A stretch of DNA of 19,467 nt from Treponema sp. (GCA_012516755.1 JAAYWE010000308.1:1-19467); one strand, 5' to 3'; shown: positions 1-8,270, numbered from the stretch's first letter. The notes: generated from the sequence alone by a model not told the origin. Translations and numbers: made by a program.

Positions 1-1
1 C

Positions 2-775
2 AAGGTTATTTCCTATGACCGATTAATTCGCGATACAACCAGCGTCGACTACTACGTAACCTTTGACAGCTTTGAGGTTGGAAAAGCATGGGGCGATTAT
101 CTCAACTCCAAGGTTCCGGCTGGCACAAAAAGAAACAATCTCTATCTGTATGCAGGAGCAGCAAGTGACAATAACTCTTTCATATTCTTTGAAGGAGCAT
201 GGAGCGCCCTCCAGCCCAAAATAGCCGATGGCACATATATCGTGAGGAATTCGGACAAGGCTGCGGCTCTTGCAAAGAAAGCCAAGCTCACTCGCGACGA
301 AGCAGCTCAGATCATTGGTCAAGTCACGACCAACTGGAACTTCAGCGATGCCAAGAACAAGGCCGAAGCAAATCTGACAGCGGCTCCTAAAGAAGCCAAA
401 GGGACCGTGTATATCTGCGCTCCTAACGATGGCACCGCCCGTGCAATAGCGGATGCCTTTGCCGCAGATAAGGATGTCAAGACCTATTACATCACTGGCC
501 AGGATGCCGAGATAGCTTCCATTCAGTACATCATCGACGGCAAACAATCCATGACTGTCCTCAAGGATGTGCGCACGCTAGTAAAGGATGCGATCAGTGC
601 AGCTACCGCATACATGAAGGGACAGACCCCGCCGGTTACTGCCTATTACAACAATGGCAAAAAAGATGTACCGGCTAAGCCGACTGCCATTGTTACGGTG
701 ACCAAAGAGAACGTAAAGAAAGAGATCATCGATTCTGGCTATTGGCCTGCAGACAAGTTCACTGGTCTCAAGTGA
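2..775 (+). CDS. chvE: ChvE-type sugar-binding protein of a multiple-monosaccharide ABC importer (3' part only)
   Basis: The 5' end lies left of the window; the frame is open from base 2 to the TGA at 773-775, giving 257 residues. These are the C-terminal part of a periplasmic-binding-protein-like sugar receptor. The first visible residues, VISYDRLI, form a conserved block of the ChvE/XylF family, and the protein ends with a lysine- and valine-rich segment and SGYWPADKFTGL, the typical C-terminus of ChvE-like proteins. The family binds aldoses such as galactose, glucose, arabinose or xylose outside the cytoplasmic membrane and hands them to a GguA/GguB transporter, whose genes follow directly. 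The signal peptide is outside the window, so whether it is a lipoprotein cannot be judged. The family call is firm; the exact sugar is unknown. Confidence 0.9.
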   Translation, partial: KVISYDRLIRDTTSVDYYVTFDSFEVGKAWGDYLNSKVPAGTKRNNLYLYAGAASDNNSFIFFEGAWSALQPKIADGTYIVRNSDKAAALAKKAKLTRDEAAQIIGQVTTNWNFSDAKNKAEANLTAAPKEAKGTVYICAPNDGTARAIADAFAADKDVKTYYITGQDAEIASIQYIIDGKQSMTVLKDVRTLVKDAISAATAYMKGQTPPVTAYYNNGKKDVPAKPTAIVTVTKENVKKEIIDSGYWPADKFTGLK

Positions 776-815
776 TCAATGGGGTATGTGAGCATGCCCA
801 TTTGAGTACGATCAG

Positions 816-842
816 GAGAGCCGCTCATTACGAGCGGCTCTC
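816..842 (+). terminator. Perfect 10-bp hairpin between chvE and gguA (attenuator or mRNA 3'-end stabiliser)
   Basis: GAGAGCCGCT (816-825) and AGCGGCTCTC (833-842) are exact inverse complements around a 7-nt loop. The hairpin starts 40 nt after the chvE stop and ends 34 nt before the gguA start. Only a short, interrupted T-run (GTTTG) follows, so full rho-independent termination is doubtful. Such hairpins after binding-protein genes commonly protect the upstream message or lower downstream expression, so the binding protein is made in excess over the membrane parts. The structure is seen; the role is inferred. Confidence 0.7.
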
Positions 843-876
843 GTTTGTAGTAAGATCAATCCAGGCGGTACAGATT

Positions 877-2400
877 ATGAATGACAATATTCTCGAAATG
901 CGGCATATAACAAAGACCTTTCCAGGTGTTCGAGCATTGAATGATGTCAGCTTTGCAGTTCGCCGCGGGGAGATCCACTGTTTGGTAGGGGAAAATGGGG
1001 CTGGAAAATCCACACTTATGAAGGTTCTGAGCGGTTTATATCCGCACAATGAATTCGAAGGTGAGATAGTCCTCAATGGAAAGAAAGTAGAGTTCAATGG
1101 TATCCACGATAGCGAGGAGGCAGGCGTAGGCATTATCTATCAAGAGCTAGCTCTGGTGCCCGAGATGACCGTCTATGAGAACCTCATGCTAGGGCATGAA
1201 ATCAGACGTGGTATGACCATCGATGTGCACGAAATGATAAGGAAAGCAGAAGATCTTCTCAAGAGGGTTAGGCTTTCCATCAACCCGACCGCTAAGATTA
1301 AGGACCTAGGTATCGGCAAAAAACAGCTTGTCGTGATTGCAAAAGCGCTAAGCCGAAATGTATCGCTTCTTATCCTCGATGAACCGACAGCCACATTAAA
1401 CGAAGATGACTGTGAAAATTTGCTAGACATAATAAGAATGCTGAAGATGCAAGGCGTCACTTCCATCATGATTTCTCATAAGTTAAAGGAGGTGCTCTCC
1501 ATTGCTGAAACGATAACAGTTCTCCGCGATGGTCAGACCATATGCACCCTGGATCGCCGCATGGATGACGTCAACGAGCAAGTTCTCATTAGGCACATGG
1601 TTGGGCGTTCCATAGAGAACATCTATCCTCCTCGCATATCCAAACCTGAAGAGACAATTTCCATTGAAGTAAAGAATTGGAATGCTTACGATCCGAAGCT
1701 TGGACGAAAAGTGCTGAACAATGTCAATTTCTATGTTCGCAAAGGGGAGGTTGTCGGGCTAGCTGGCCTTGTAGGCTCCGGAAGAACCGAATTGGCGAGG
1801 AGTCTCTTCGGCAATCCTGATAAATATGAGATTTCAGGTGACCTCATTCTAAAGGGAGAGAAGCGGCGCTTCTCTCATCCCAGCCAAGCCATAAAGGCCG
1901 GATTGGCCTATGCTACGGAAGACCGAAAAGCCAACGGCCTTATACTTATCAAATCAATCCAGGAAAATATTTCTCTTGCTAATTTACAAGAGGTGTCGAA
2001 AAATGGCCTGATCAACGAAGAACTCGATAAGCAGACCGCCTTGAGCTTTGTGGAATCCCTCTCGATAAAAACGCCGGGAATTCACCAGCTTGTTATGAAT
2101 CTCTCTGGCGGAAATCAGCAGAAAGTATCCGTTGCAAAATGGCTATTTGTTGGACCCGATGTGCTCATATTCGATGAGCCAACCAGGGGTATCGATGTTG
2201 GTGCAAAATACGAAATATATAACATTATCAACGATCTGGTGGCAAAGGGTATGAGTATTTTGATGATATCGTCCGAATTGCCCGAAATACTGGGCATGAG
2301 CGATCGTATCTATGTCGTAGCGAATGGGACGATTACTGGCGAGCTCGATGCAAAATCGGCAACGCAAGAAGCTATCATGCGCCTTGCGACACAGTACTGA
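877..2400 (+). CDS. gguA: GguA/MmsA-type sugar ABC transporter ATPase with two nucleotide-binding domains
   Basis: Cytoplasmic ATPase of 507 residues, the usual length for GguA/MmsA (RbsA/XylG class), which energises monosaccharide import. NBD1 has Walker A GENGAGKST (38-46), a degenerate signature LGIGKKQ near 145-151 and Walker B LLILDEPTA near 165-173. NBD2 has the family's lysine-less Walker A, GLVGSGR (297-303), signature LSGGNQQK (409-416) and Walker B VLIFDEPTRG (429-438). Lack of the P-loop lysine in NBD2 is normal for this class. The frame is open upstream to an ATG at 742 inside chvE, but that would add 45 residues unlike the family. The ATG at 877 gives the standard N-terminus and has a modest AGGCGG 8-9 nt upstream. 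gguB follows after an 11-nt gap. Confidence 0.93.
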   Translation: MNDNILEMRHITKTFPGVRALNDVSFAVRRGEIHCLVGENGAGKSTLMKVLSGLYPHNEFEGEIVLNGKKVEFNGIHDSEEAGVGIIYQELALVPEMTVYENLMLGHEIRRGMTIDVHEMIRKAEDLLKRVRLSINPTAKIKDLGIGKKQLVVIAKALSRNVSLLILDEPTATLNEDDCENLLDIIRMLKMQGVTSIMISHKLKEVLSIAETITVLRDGQTICTLDRRMDDVNEQVLIRHMVGRSIENIYPPRISKPEETISIEVKNWNAYDPKLGRKVLNNVNFYVRKGEVVGLAGLVGSGRTELARSLFGNPDKYEISGDLILKGEKRRFSHPSQAIKAGLAYATEDRKANGLILIKSIQENISLANLQEVSKNGLINEELDKQTALSFVESLSIKTPGIHQLVMNLSGGNQQKVSVAKWLFVGPDVLIFDEPTRGIDVGAKYEIYNIINDLVAKGMSILMISSELPEILGMSDRIYVVANGTITGELDAKSATQEAIMRLATQY

Positions 2401-2411
2401 GGAGGAAGCAG

Positions 2412-3590
2412 ATGAGTGAGTTTATGACTGTGGTAAAAAAGAATGTTCGCGAATACGGCATGTATATCGCCCTTGCAGCAATTATGGCGGTATTCACCAT
2501 TTTATCTAAGGGTATATTCATATCATCGCGAAATATCGCTAACCTCCTCAATCAAACAGGATATATAGCCGTATTGGCAGTCGGAATGACTTTGGTTATT
2601 GTAATTCGGCATATAGACCTTTCTGTTGGCTTTCTATCAGGGTTTTTAGGGGCAATTGCTGCCATAGCTTTGACTCAATGGAATTGGTCGCTATTGCCAA
2701 CAATTCTATTCGTGCTTGCGTTGGGTGTGGTAGCAGGACTTTTTACAGCACTCCCCGTGGCGAGTCTTGGTATCCCCGCCTTCGTTGCATCTCTTGCAGG
2801 GTGGCTTATCTACCGAGGCGCATTGATGTTGGTCACCGCAGGTACAGGAACTATCATCATACCAAACGAGGCCTTCAATGCTATCGGCAACGGCTATATC
2901 CCGGACATTCTGGCTAGTGAGACTTTTCTGCCTGGGGTTCACAAGACAACCCTTCTGCTGGGGGCCATCGCCATCGTGTTTGCGATTTTTAGCCAGATCG
3001 CCGATCGAAAGCGCAAGATCCAGTACAAATTCGAGGTCTCCTCTTCCGGCTTATTCGCAGCCCAGCTCATCTTTGTTTCGGTGATTCTTGGATTCATAAC
3101 ATGGATTTTGGCAGGATATAACGGCTTATCCTGGACTATTGTGATAATGTTGGCGGTTGTGCTGGTATACGATTTCATCACGCGGCGTACGGTGCTTGGT
3201 CGTCATATTTATGCCGTTGGCGGAAATCCGGAGGCGGCCGAGTTATCGGGTATCCGCGTCAAAAAAATAACATTCGTCGTATTTGCATCGATGGGCTTCT
3301 TGGCTGCTCTTTCCGGCATTCTATTCACCGCCAGGCTCAAATCAGCGACTCCGCAGGCAGGCACTCTCTTCGAAATGGATGCAATTGCTTCTGCATATAT
3401 CGGTGGCGTATCTGCAGCCGGAGGAGTTGGTTCTATAAGTGGCTCTCTAATCGGTGCTCTTGTCTATATGTCACTCATGAACGGCATGAATCTGCTGGGA
3501 ACGGATATTTCTCTACAGTATATAATACGTGGCTTGGTTCTATTATTGGCCGTTATCTTCGATGTTATGACGCGAAAACAGAAAGCCTAG
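2412..3590 (+). CDS. gguB: GguB/MmsB-type sugar ABC transporter permease
   Basis: Integral membrane permease of 392 residues, forming the translocation path of the ChvE-GguA-GguB monosaccharide importer. It is long and strongly hydrophobic, with about ten predicted membrane segments. It carries the blocks of the branched-chain permease superfamily used for sugars: HIDLSVG near residues 60-66, GRHIYAVGGNPEAAELSGI in the cytoplasmic coupling loop near 260-280, and the glycine-rich run IGGVSAAGGVGSISGSLIGA near 330-350. At about 390 residues it matches the longer GguB-type permeases rather than the roughly 320-residue RbsC type. The ATG at 2412 is preceded by GGAGGA at 2401-2406, which abuts the gguA stop, so translational coupling is likely. 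No convincing terminator follows. Confidence 0.93.
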   Translation: MSEFMTVVKKNVREYGMYIALAAIMAVFTILSKGIFISSRNIANLLNQTGYIAVLAVGMTLVIVIRHIDLSVGFLSGFLGAIAAIALTQWNWSLLPTILFVLALGVVAGLFTALPVASLGIPAFVASLAGWLIYRGALMLVTAGTGTIIIPNEAFNAIGNGYIPDILASETFLPGVHKTTLLLGAIAIVFAIFSQIADRKRKIQYKFEVSSSGLFAAQLIFVSVILGFITWILAGYNGLSWTIVIMLAVVLVYDFITRRTVLGRHIYAVGGNPEAAELSGIRVKKITFVVFASMGFLAALSGILFTARLKSATPQAGTLFEMDAIASAYIGGVSAAGGVGSISGSLIGALVYMSLMNGMNLLGTDISLQYIIRGLVLLLAVIFDVMTRKQKA

Positions 3591-3625
3591 ATCCAGAACC
3601 CTGATTATATTTTGCGTTTTCATAC

Positions 3626-3654
3626 TTGTGAGTACTTCAATCAGCAGGTATAAT
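3626..3654 (+). promoter_or_regulatory. Near-consensus sigma-70-type promoter for the liv operon
   Basis: TTGTGA (3626-3631, four of six consensus matches) and a perfect TATAAT (3649-3654) are spaced by exactly 17 bp in the gap between gguB and livK. The predicted start of transcription is near 3661, leaving a leader of about 34 nt with a very strong Shine-Dalgarno sequence (AAGGAGGTG, 3679-3687) before the ATG at 3695. This suggests livK is transcribed independently of the sugar operon. No operator palindrome was recognised. Confidence 0.7.
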
Positions 3655-3694
3655 TATCAGAATTCTATCGCATACCCAAAGGAGGTGCTCGAGT

Positions 3695-4846
3695 ATGAAG
3701 AAGTTTCTATTTGGAGCTCTGGCTGTTGCTCTTTTGATGGCGGGCTGTGGAGGCGGAGGCAAATCGTCCGTTATAAAGGCTGGTTGGCTCGGTTCGCTGA
3801 CCGGAGATCAAGCCGTATGGGGCGAGTGCGAACTCAATACCGTAAAAATGTTATTCGAGGAGTATAATGCAGCGGGCGGCATCGAAGTAGGAGGCAAGAA
3901 GTACACGCTCGAAGTAATAGGTTATGACAATAAGGGCGATGCCCAAGAATCCGTTAATGCTACAAAGCGCCTAACAGGTCAGGACAAAGTAGTAGGAATA
4001 ATTGGTCCGAATGCTTCGGGCTGTGCTATTCCTATAGCGCCAGTCCTCGAAAAGGCAAAAGTGCCCGATATAGCGACAGTCGCTACCAATCCAAAGGTCA
4101 CGGTCCAGGATGGCAAGGTAAAGCCATATAACTTCCGTGTCTGCTTTATAGATCCATATCAAGGTGCTGTAGCAGCTGGTTTTGCCTATGATCGCTTGGG
4201 AGCGCGGACTGCTGCGGTTCTCTACGATGTAAGCGATGATTATTCACAAGGCCTTCGAGAGTTCTTCAAAATTAACTTTGAGAAAAAGGGTGGCACAATT
4301 GTTGCTGACGAATCGTTCAACTCTGGCGATGTTGACTTTAGACCTCAGCTTTCAAAGATTAAAGCCCAAAACCCAGATGTCATCTTTATGCCCTATTTCT
4401 TTAAAGAAGTATCGCTTTCGGCTAATCAGGCTAGAGAGCTCGGCATTAAAGCAACATTGCTTGGTGGCGACGGGTGGCCTTCAGACCAGCTAATCTCGAT
4501 GGGCGGGAAAGCGGTCGAAGGGAGCTATTTTGTAAATCACCTCGATTATGCTGATCCTGCAGTCCAGGATTTCAAAAATCGGTATAGAGAGAAGTATGGA
4601 AAGGAAGCCGAGCTCAATGGTTTCTTAGCGCATGATGCGGTTCTGCTCTTAGTGGAAGGGCTAAAAAAAGCTGGCAAGCCAAATGGTGAAGCTCTAGCAA
4701 AAGCCCTCGAAGGCATCGATGTTCAAGGCATTACCGGGCGAATTCACATAAGCCCTGAAACACACAACCCGGAAGGCAAGGATGCTGCAATCCTGAAGAT
4801 AGTCAATGGAGAGTATATTTTCCAAGAGAAGTATGCAGCCCAGTAA
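3695..4846 (+). CDS. livK: LivK-type branched-chain amino-acid (or related solute) binding lipoprotein
   Basis: Extracytoplasmic solute-binding protein of 383 residues, the expected size for the LivJ/LivK (type I periplasmic-binding, leucine-binding) family. The N-terminus MKKFLFGALAVALLMAGC is a lipoprotein signal peptide: two lysines, a hydrophobic core, and a lipobox LMAGC with the acylated cysteine at residue 18, followed by a glycine-rich linker. The mature part shows family blocks such as GSLTGDQAVWG near 29-39, the IIGPNASGCAIP region near 101-112, and FLAHDAV near 309-315. The optimal ribosome-binding site decides the start. It is the first gene of a livKHMGF set. Members of this family also bind urea, amides, aromatic acids and other small molecules, so branched-chain amino acids are the default guess only. 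Confidence 0.9.
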   Translation: MKKFLFGALAVALLMAGCGGGGKSSVIKAGWLGSLTGDQAVWGECELNTVKMLFEEYNAAGGIEVGGKKYTLEVIGYDNKGDAQESVNATKRLTGQDKVVGIIGPNASGCAIPIAPVLEKAKVPDIATVATNPKVTVQDGKVKPYNFRVCFIDPYQGAVAAGFAYDRLGARTAAVLYDVSDDYSQGLREFFKINFEKKGGTIVADESFNSGDVDFRPQLSKIKAQNPDVIFMPYFFKEVSLSANQARELGIKATLLGGDGWPSDQLISMGGKAVEGSYFVNHLDYADPAVQDFKNRYREKYGKEAELNGFLAHDAVLLLVEGLKKAGKPNGEALAKALEGIDVQGITGRIHISPETHNPEGKDAAILKIVNGEYIFQEKYAAQ

Positions 4847-4856
4847 TTAATCTGAC

Positions 4857-4902
4857 AAAAAGGCAATTAGCGGCCAACTGCTGGTTGCCTTTTTCTTTTT
4901 TA
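4857..4902 (+). terminator. Strong rho-independent-type terminator between livK and livH
   Basis: The arms AAAAAGGCAATTAGC (4857-4871) and GCTGGTTGCCTTTTT (4880-4894) pair over 15 positions (13 Watson-Crick, 2 U-G wobbles) around an 8-nt loop. A nearly uninterrupted T-run follows to about 4901. It lies 10 nt after the livK stop and 46 nt before livH. It probably ends most livK transcripts, with read-through or a separate weak promoter supplying livHMGF. Confidence 0.85.
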
Positions 4903-4920
4903 TTTAGAAAGTCGGCAGTC

Positions 4921-4926
4921 TATAAA
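4921..4926 (+). promoter_or_regulatory. Possible -10 element of a livH promoter
   Basis: TATAAA at 4921-4926 sits just downstream of the livK terminator and 21 nt before the livH ATG. A -35 hexamer at suitable spacing is poor (TTTTAT around 4898-4903, within the terminator T-run). If real, it would let livHMGF be made despite the terminator, but the leader would be short. Confidence 0.3.
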
Positions 4927-4947
4927 ATGTAGTCCAAAGGAAGGGCA

Positions 4948-5826
4948 ATGGTCCAATTCCTTCAACAACTTATAAATGGCTTATCCATAGGCTCTGTTTA
5001 CGCTCTCATGGCGGTTGGATATTCGCTTGTCTATTCGATAATGAATTTTTCGAACTTTGCTCATGGTGGAGTAATAATGCTAGGAGCCTATTTTGGATTC
5101 TTTTGTCTTACGCTATTCAAGCTTCCTTTTGCGCTGGCATTCTTGCTCGCTTCGTTGGGAACCCTTGTAGTTGCCATAATTATAGAACGGATAGCCTATA
5201 AGCCGCTGCGTGAGCGAAAAGCTCCCTTTCTTTACTTTATTATTTCGGCTATGGGCACATCCATCATGCTTGAAAACCTTGTAATTGCGACGATTGGGCC
5301 AACTTTTCGCACCTATCCCGAAGTATTCCCTAAGGTTCCAATCGAAATTGGTAATCTAGCCATTGGAAGGCTGGATCTCATAATCTTTGTGATTTCCGCT
5401 GTGAGCCTCACTCTCCTAATGATTTTTATAGACAAGACAAAGCTGGGCAAGGCAATACAAGCCGCCTCATACAATATCAAGGCCTGCGCCCTAATGGGAA
5501 TAAATACAGATATTGTTATCCTTACCGTGTTTGGCCTTGGGGGGTTTCTTGCAGGCATAGCGGGTGTATTTTTTGGCATGAAATATACGGTTTATCCACA
5601 GATTGGCAATATTACTACCAAATCGTTCATCGCGGCTGTATTTGGCGGTCTAGGAAGCCTGCCGGGCGCTGTGCTTGGCTCTGTAATTCTTGGTGTGATT
5701 GAGACTTTTGTTGCCGGATATATCTCATCGCAATTTCGAGACCTAATAGCCTTCGTTATTCTGATAGGCGTTCTGGTTCTGAGACCGAGGGGCATAATGG
5801 GTAAGGTTACTGAGGAAAAGGCTTAG
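4948..5826 (+). CDS. livH: LivH-type ABC transporter permease
   Basis: Integral membrane permease of 292 residues, the standard LivH length, pairing with LivM to form the channel of the branched-chain amino-acid importer. The N-terminus has the LivH hallmark LINGLSIGSVYALMAVGYSL (8-27), followed by the NFAHGG-type motif NFSNFAHGGVIMLGAYFGF (31-49). The coupling region AASYNIKACALMGIN lies near 172-186, and the glycine-rich AAVFGGLGSLPGAVLGS near 229-245. About eight hydrophobic segments are visible. The ATG at 4948 is preceded by AAAGGAAGG (4936-4944), a good ribosome-binding site. livM follows within 10 nt. Confidence 0.93.
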   Translation: MVQFLQQLINGLSIGSVYALMAVGYSLVYSIMNFSNFAHGGVIMLGAYFGFFCLTLFKLPFALAFLLASLGTLVVAIIIERIAYKPLRERKAPFLYFIISAMGTSIMLENLVIATIGPTFRTYPEVFPKVPIEIGNLAIGRLDLIIFVISAVSLTLLMIFIDKTKLGKAIQAASYNIKACALMGINTDIVILTVFGLGGFLAGIAGVFFGMKYTVYPQIGNITTKSFIAAVFGGLGSLPGAVLGSVILGVIETFVAGYISSQFRDLIAFVILIGVLVLRPRGIMGKVTEEKA

Positions 5827-5835
5827 GGGGTGAGC

Positions 5836-6768
5836 ATGGATTTGACATATATTCAGGGAATTCTGATGCTCGCAGGCATAAATATGATTACGGTTCTAGG
5901 CCTAAGTCTTTTGACGGGTTTTACAGGGCTATTCTCGTTCGGGCATGCTGGATTCATGGCCATTGGAGCCTATATTGGAACTTGGATCAGTGGCTCTCCA
6001 GCATCTACGCCAGCGGGCCTTGGGTTGCCTTTTATCTTTTCCATATTGGGTGGGGGAATTGCCGCGGGGCTGGTGAGCTATCTGATAGGCAGAATTACCC
6101 TTAAGCTCAAAGGCGATTATTTCTGCATTGCGACGCTTGGGTTTGGCGAAGCAATCCGCCTTATTTTCAATAATGTGAATCGTTTTGGAGGAGCCAGGGG
6201 GTGGCCCGGGATTCCTGGCAGGAGCACTTTTCTTGCCATCCTTATCGCGGACGTCATTGCGGTGCTTGTCCTCGCAAACATTGTAAATTCGAAGCATGGT
6301 CGGAATATGATTGCTGTGCGAGAAGAGGAATTGGCCGCGCAAACCGCGGGCATAGATGTATTTCGCTACAAGATGATCTCACTTGTAATAAGTGCAATAT
6401 ATGCTGGAGTAGCGGGAGTTTTTTTGGCTCATTATATGACGTTCATTCAACCCAAGATGTTCTCTCTCACCAAATCTACCGAACTCACAATCATTGTCAT
6501 ATTCGGAGGACTTGGCTCCATTTCAGGCTCGGTCTTAGGAGCTTTGGTGCTAACGGCCCTTCCTGAGATTCTGAGGGCTTTCGAGATATGGCGGCTGGTA
6601 TTCTATGGAGCGGCAGTCATTCTTATTATGGTGAGCAGGCCAAAGGGACTGATGGGTGGTATGGAGCTTACGCCATCAGGGATTCGCAAGGCGAGTGCAG
6701 AAAGAAACGCCCTGCGCGAGGCAAAAGCAAAGCTCCTTGTTGAAGCCCAAGATGGAGAAGAGCAATGA
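5836..6768 (+). CDS. livM: LivM-type ABC transporter permease
   Basis: Second permease of the Liv importer, 310 residues from the ATG at 5836. A GTG two codons earlier (5830) is in frame, but the Shine-Dalgarno AGGGGG at 5825-5830 fits the ATG with a 5-nt spacer and would overlap the GTG. LivM family blocks are present: LTGFTGLFSFGHAGFMAIGA near 24-43, LKLKGDYFCIATLGFGEAIR near 88-107, the coupling loop AVREEELAAQTAGID near 160-174, and VIFGGLGSISGSVLGAL near 222-238. The last 35 residues form a hydrophilic, charged tail rich in Ala, Lys, Arg and Glu that is predicted to be cytoplasmic and somewhat longer than usual. The stop overlaps the livG start by 4 nt (ATGA), indicating translational coupling. 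Confidence 0.93.
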   Translation: MDLTYIQGILMLAGINMITVLGLSLLTGFTGLFSFGHAGFMAIGAYIGTWISGSPASTPAGLGLPFIFSILGGGIAAGLVSYLIGRITLKLKGDYFCIATLGFGEAIRLIFNNVNRFGGARGWPGIPGRSTFLAILIADVIAVLVLANIVNSKHGRNMIAVREEELAAQTAGIDVFRYKMISLVISAIYAGVAGVFLAHYMTFIQPKMFSLTKSTELTIIVIFGGLGSISGSVLGALVLTALPEILRAFEIWRLVFYGAAVILIMVSRPKGLMGGMELTPSGIRKASAERNALREAKAKLLVEAQDGEEQ

Positions 6769-7553
6769 CAAGTTCTCCAATTCTCCATATCAAAGAACTA
6801 ACGAAGAACTTTGAGGGGCTAATCGCAGTGGATAACGTTAGCTTCGATGTTCCCGAAGGAGGCATTATAGGGCTAATAGGTCCCAATGGCGCTGGAAAGA
6901 CGACTATTTTCAACTTAATAACGGGAATATATAAGCCAACATCTGGCTCAATCGAGTTTAAGGGCAATTCCTTAGTGGGCCTTGAGCCATTCCGAATTGC
7001 AGAAAAAGGCATAACTCGGACATTTCAGAATATAAGGCTTTTCAAGAACTTAAGTGTATTCGACAATGTACTGACAGCCTGTCATAGAAGTGCGAATTAC
7101 AATTTCGCGGAAGCAGTTTTCCGCCTTCCTCGTTTCCGATATCAGGAAAAGGAGCTAAAGGAAAAAGCAGAGCAGCTTTTAGATATTATGGGGCTCCAAT
7201 GCTATAAGGACCTTATTGCAAACAATTTGCCTTATGGGCTGCAACGAAGGTTGGAGATCGTAAGAGCGCTTGCGCTTGACCCGACGCTTTTATTATTGGA
7301 TGAACCAGCTGCAGGTATGAACCCCGATGAAACCGAGCAGCTTATGAGTCTTATCGGCAAAATACGAGACGATTTCAAACTCTCGGTTCTTGTAATAGAG
7401 CATCACATGGACCTGGTTATGGGTGTATGTGAGAATATTGTTGTTCTGAATTTCGGCGAGAAAATCGCCGAAGGCAATGCGGACGAAATATCGAAGAATC
7501 CTCTGGTCATCGAAGCCTATCTCGGAACCCCGGAGGAGGCAGCCAATGCTTGA
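6765..7553 (+). CDS. livG: LivG-type ABC transporter ATPase
   Basis: Cytoplasmic ATPase of 262 residues, the usual LivG size, powering the LivH/LivM channel together with LivF. Walker A is GPNGAGKT (39-46). The family-specific signature appears as LPYGLQRR (155-162), where most relatives read YGQQRR, so the second signature position carries Leu rather than Gln. Walker B with the catalytic glutamate is LLLLDEPAAGM (D179, E180), and the switch histidine lies in VIEHHMD near residues 214-220. The LivG-type insert between Walker A and the signature (TFQNIRLFKNLSVFDNVLTA) is present. The ATG overlaps the livM stop, and the 3' end overlaps livF by 8 nt. Confidence 0.93.
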   Translation: MTSSPILHIKELTKNFEGLIAVDNVSFDVPEGGIIGLIGPNGAGKTTIFNLITGIYKPTSGSIEFKGNSLVGLEPFRIAEKGITRTFQNIRLFKNLSVFDNVLTACHRSANYNFAEAVFRLPRFRYQEKELKEKAEQLLDIMGLQCYKDLIANNLPYGLQRRLEIVRALALDPTLLLLDEPAAGMNPDETEQLMSLIGKIRDDFKLSVLVIEHHMDLVMGVCENIVVLNFGEKIAEGNADEISKNPLVIEAYLGTPEEAANA

Positions 7554-8268
7554 GATAAAGAATCTGCACGTTGCCTATGGTGGTATTCGAGCGCTAAAAG
7601 GCGTTTCTCTTTCTGTGCAGGAAGGTGAGATTGTCACAATTATTGGAGCTAATGGCGCGGGGAAGTCGACCTTGCTGAATACGATATCCGGATTTTTGCG
7701 TCCGGCAAAGGGGACAATTCTGTATAAGGGTAAGACTCTCCCTCGGCGCCCAGACTTGATTGTCAAGGCCGGTATCTGTCAAGTGCCTGAAGGGCGCTTG
7801 GTATTTGCTAATCTGAGTGTACTCGATAATCTCATGCTTGGAGCCTATCGACGGAACGACAAGAAGGCTGTCCGCAACGATCTCAAAAAGGTCTTTGACA
7901 TTTTTCCCAGGCTGGAAGAGCGTAAATCTCAGAGAGCAGGGACACTCTCTGGAGGAGAACAGCAGATGCTTGCCATGGGGCGTGCCCTCATGACAAATGG
8001 AGAGTTGATTCTTATGGATGAGCCATCCTTAGGCCTGGCTCCTCTTCTGGTCCAGACTGTATTCGAAATAATCGAGCAATTCCGAGGGCTTGGCAAAACT
8101 ATACTTCTTGTGGAACAGAATGCATTCAAAGCACTTCAAGTCGCAGACCGAGCTTATGTGCTTGAACAGGGAAGAGTTGTAAAACAAGGGCTATCCCGCA
8201 ACCTGGCTCAGGATGCTGCAGTTAAAGAAGCTTACCTTGGTTCGCGTAAACGAAATGGAGGAGGCTAA
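7546..8268 (+). CDS. livF: LivF-type ABC transporter ATPase
   Basis: Second ATPase of the Liv importer, 240 residues, the normal LivF length. Walker A is GANGAGKST (34-42), signature LSGGEQQM (134-141), Walker B LILMDEPSLGLAP with D158/E159, and the H-loop region is altered to LLVEQNAF, as in LivF proteins. The frame is open upstream to 7477 inside livG, but the ATG at 7546 gives the canonical N-terminus MLEIKNLHVAYGGI and has GGAGGAGG (7532-7539) at good spacing. It overlaps the end of livG by 8 nt. It is the last gene of the operon; its stop is 2 bp from the stop of the convergent nucleotidyltransferase gene, with no terminator visible in between. Confidence 0.93.
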   Translation: MLEIKNLHVAYGGIRALKGVSLSVQEGEIVTIIGANGAGKSTLLNTISGFLRPAKGTILYKGKTLPRRPDLIVKAGICQVPEGRLVFANLSVLDNLMLGAYRRNDKKAVRNDLKKVFDIFPRLEERKSQRAGTLSGGEQQMLAMGRALMTNGELILMDEPSLGLAPLLVQTVFEIIEQFRGLGKTILLVEQNAFKALQVADRAYVLEQGRVVKQGLSRNLAQDAAVKEAYLGSRKRNGGG

Positions 8269-8270
8269 AC

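Noticed and set aside
23..547. 174-codon open frame on the minus strand opposite chvE
   Set aside because: It is antisense to a well-supported coding region, its translation is rich in Cys and Ile without recognisable motifs, and it has no ribosome-binding site I could support.
742..876. 45-residue N-terminal extension of the GguA frame beginning at 742
   Set aside because: It overlaps the end of chvE, runs through the perfect hairpin at 816-842 and has no family similarity. The ATG at 877 gives the normal start and length.
5929..6342. 137-codon open frame on the minus strand opposite livM
   Set aside because: It is a shadow of the conserved membrane protein gene; the translation is basic and proline-rich without domains.
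7477..7545. 23-residue N-terminal extension of the LivF frame
   Set aside because: It lies wholly inside livG in another frame and lacks the LivF N-terminus. The GGAGGAGG at 7532-7539 points to the ATG at 7546.
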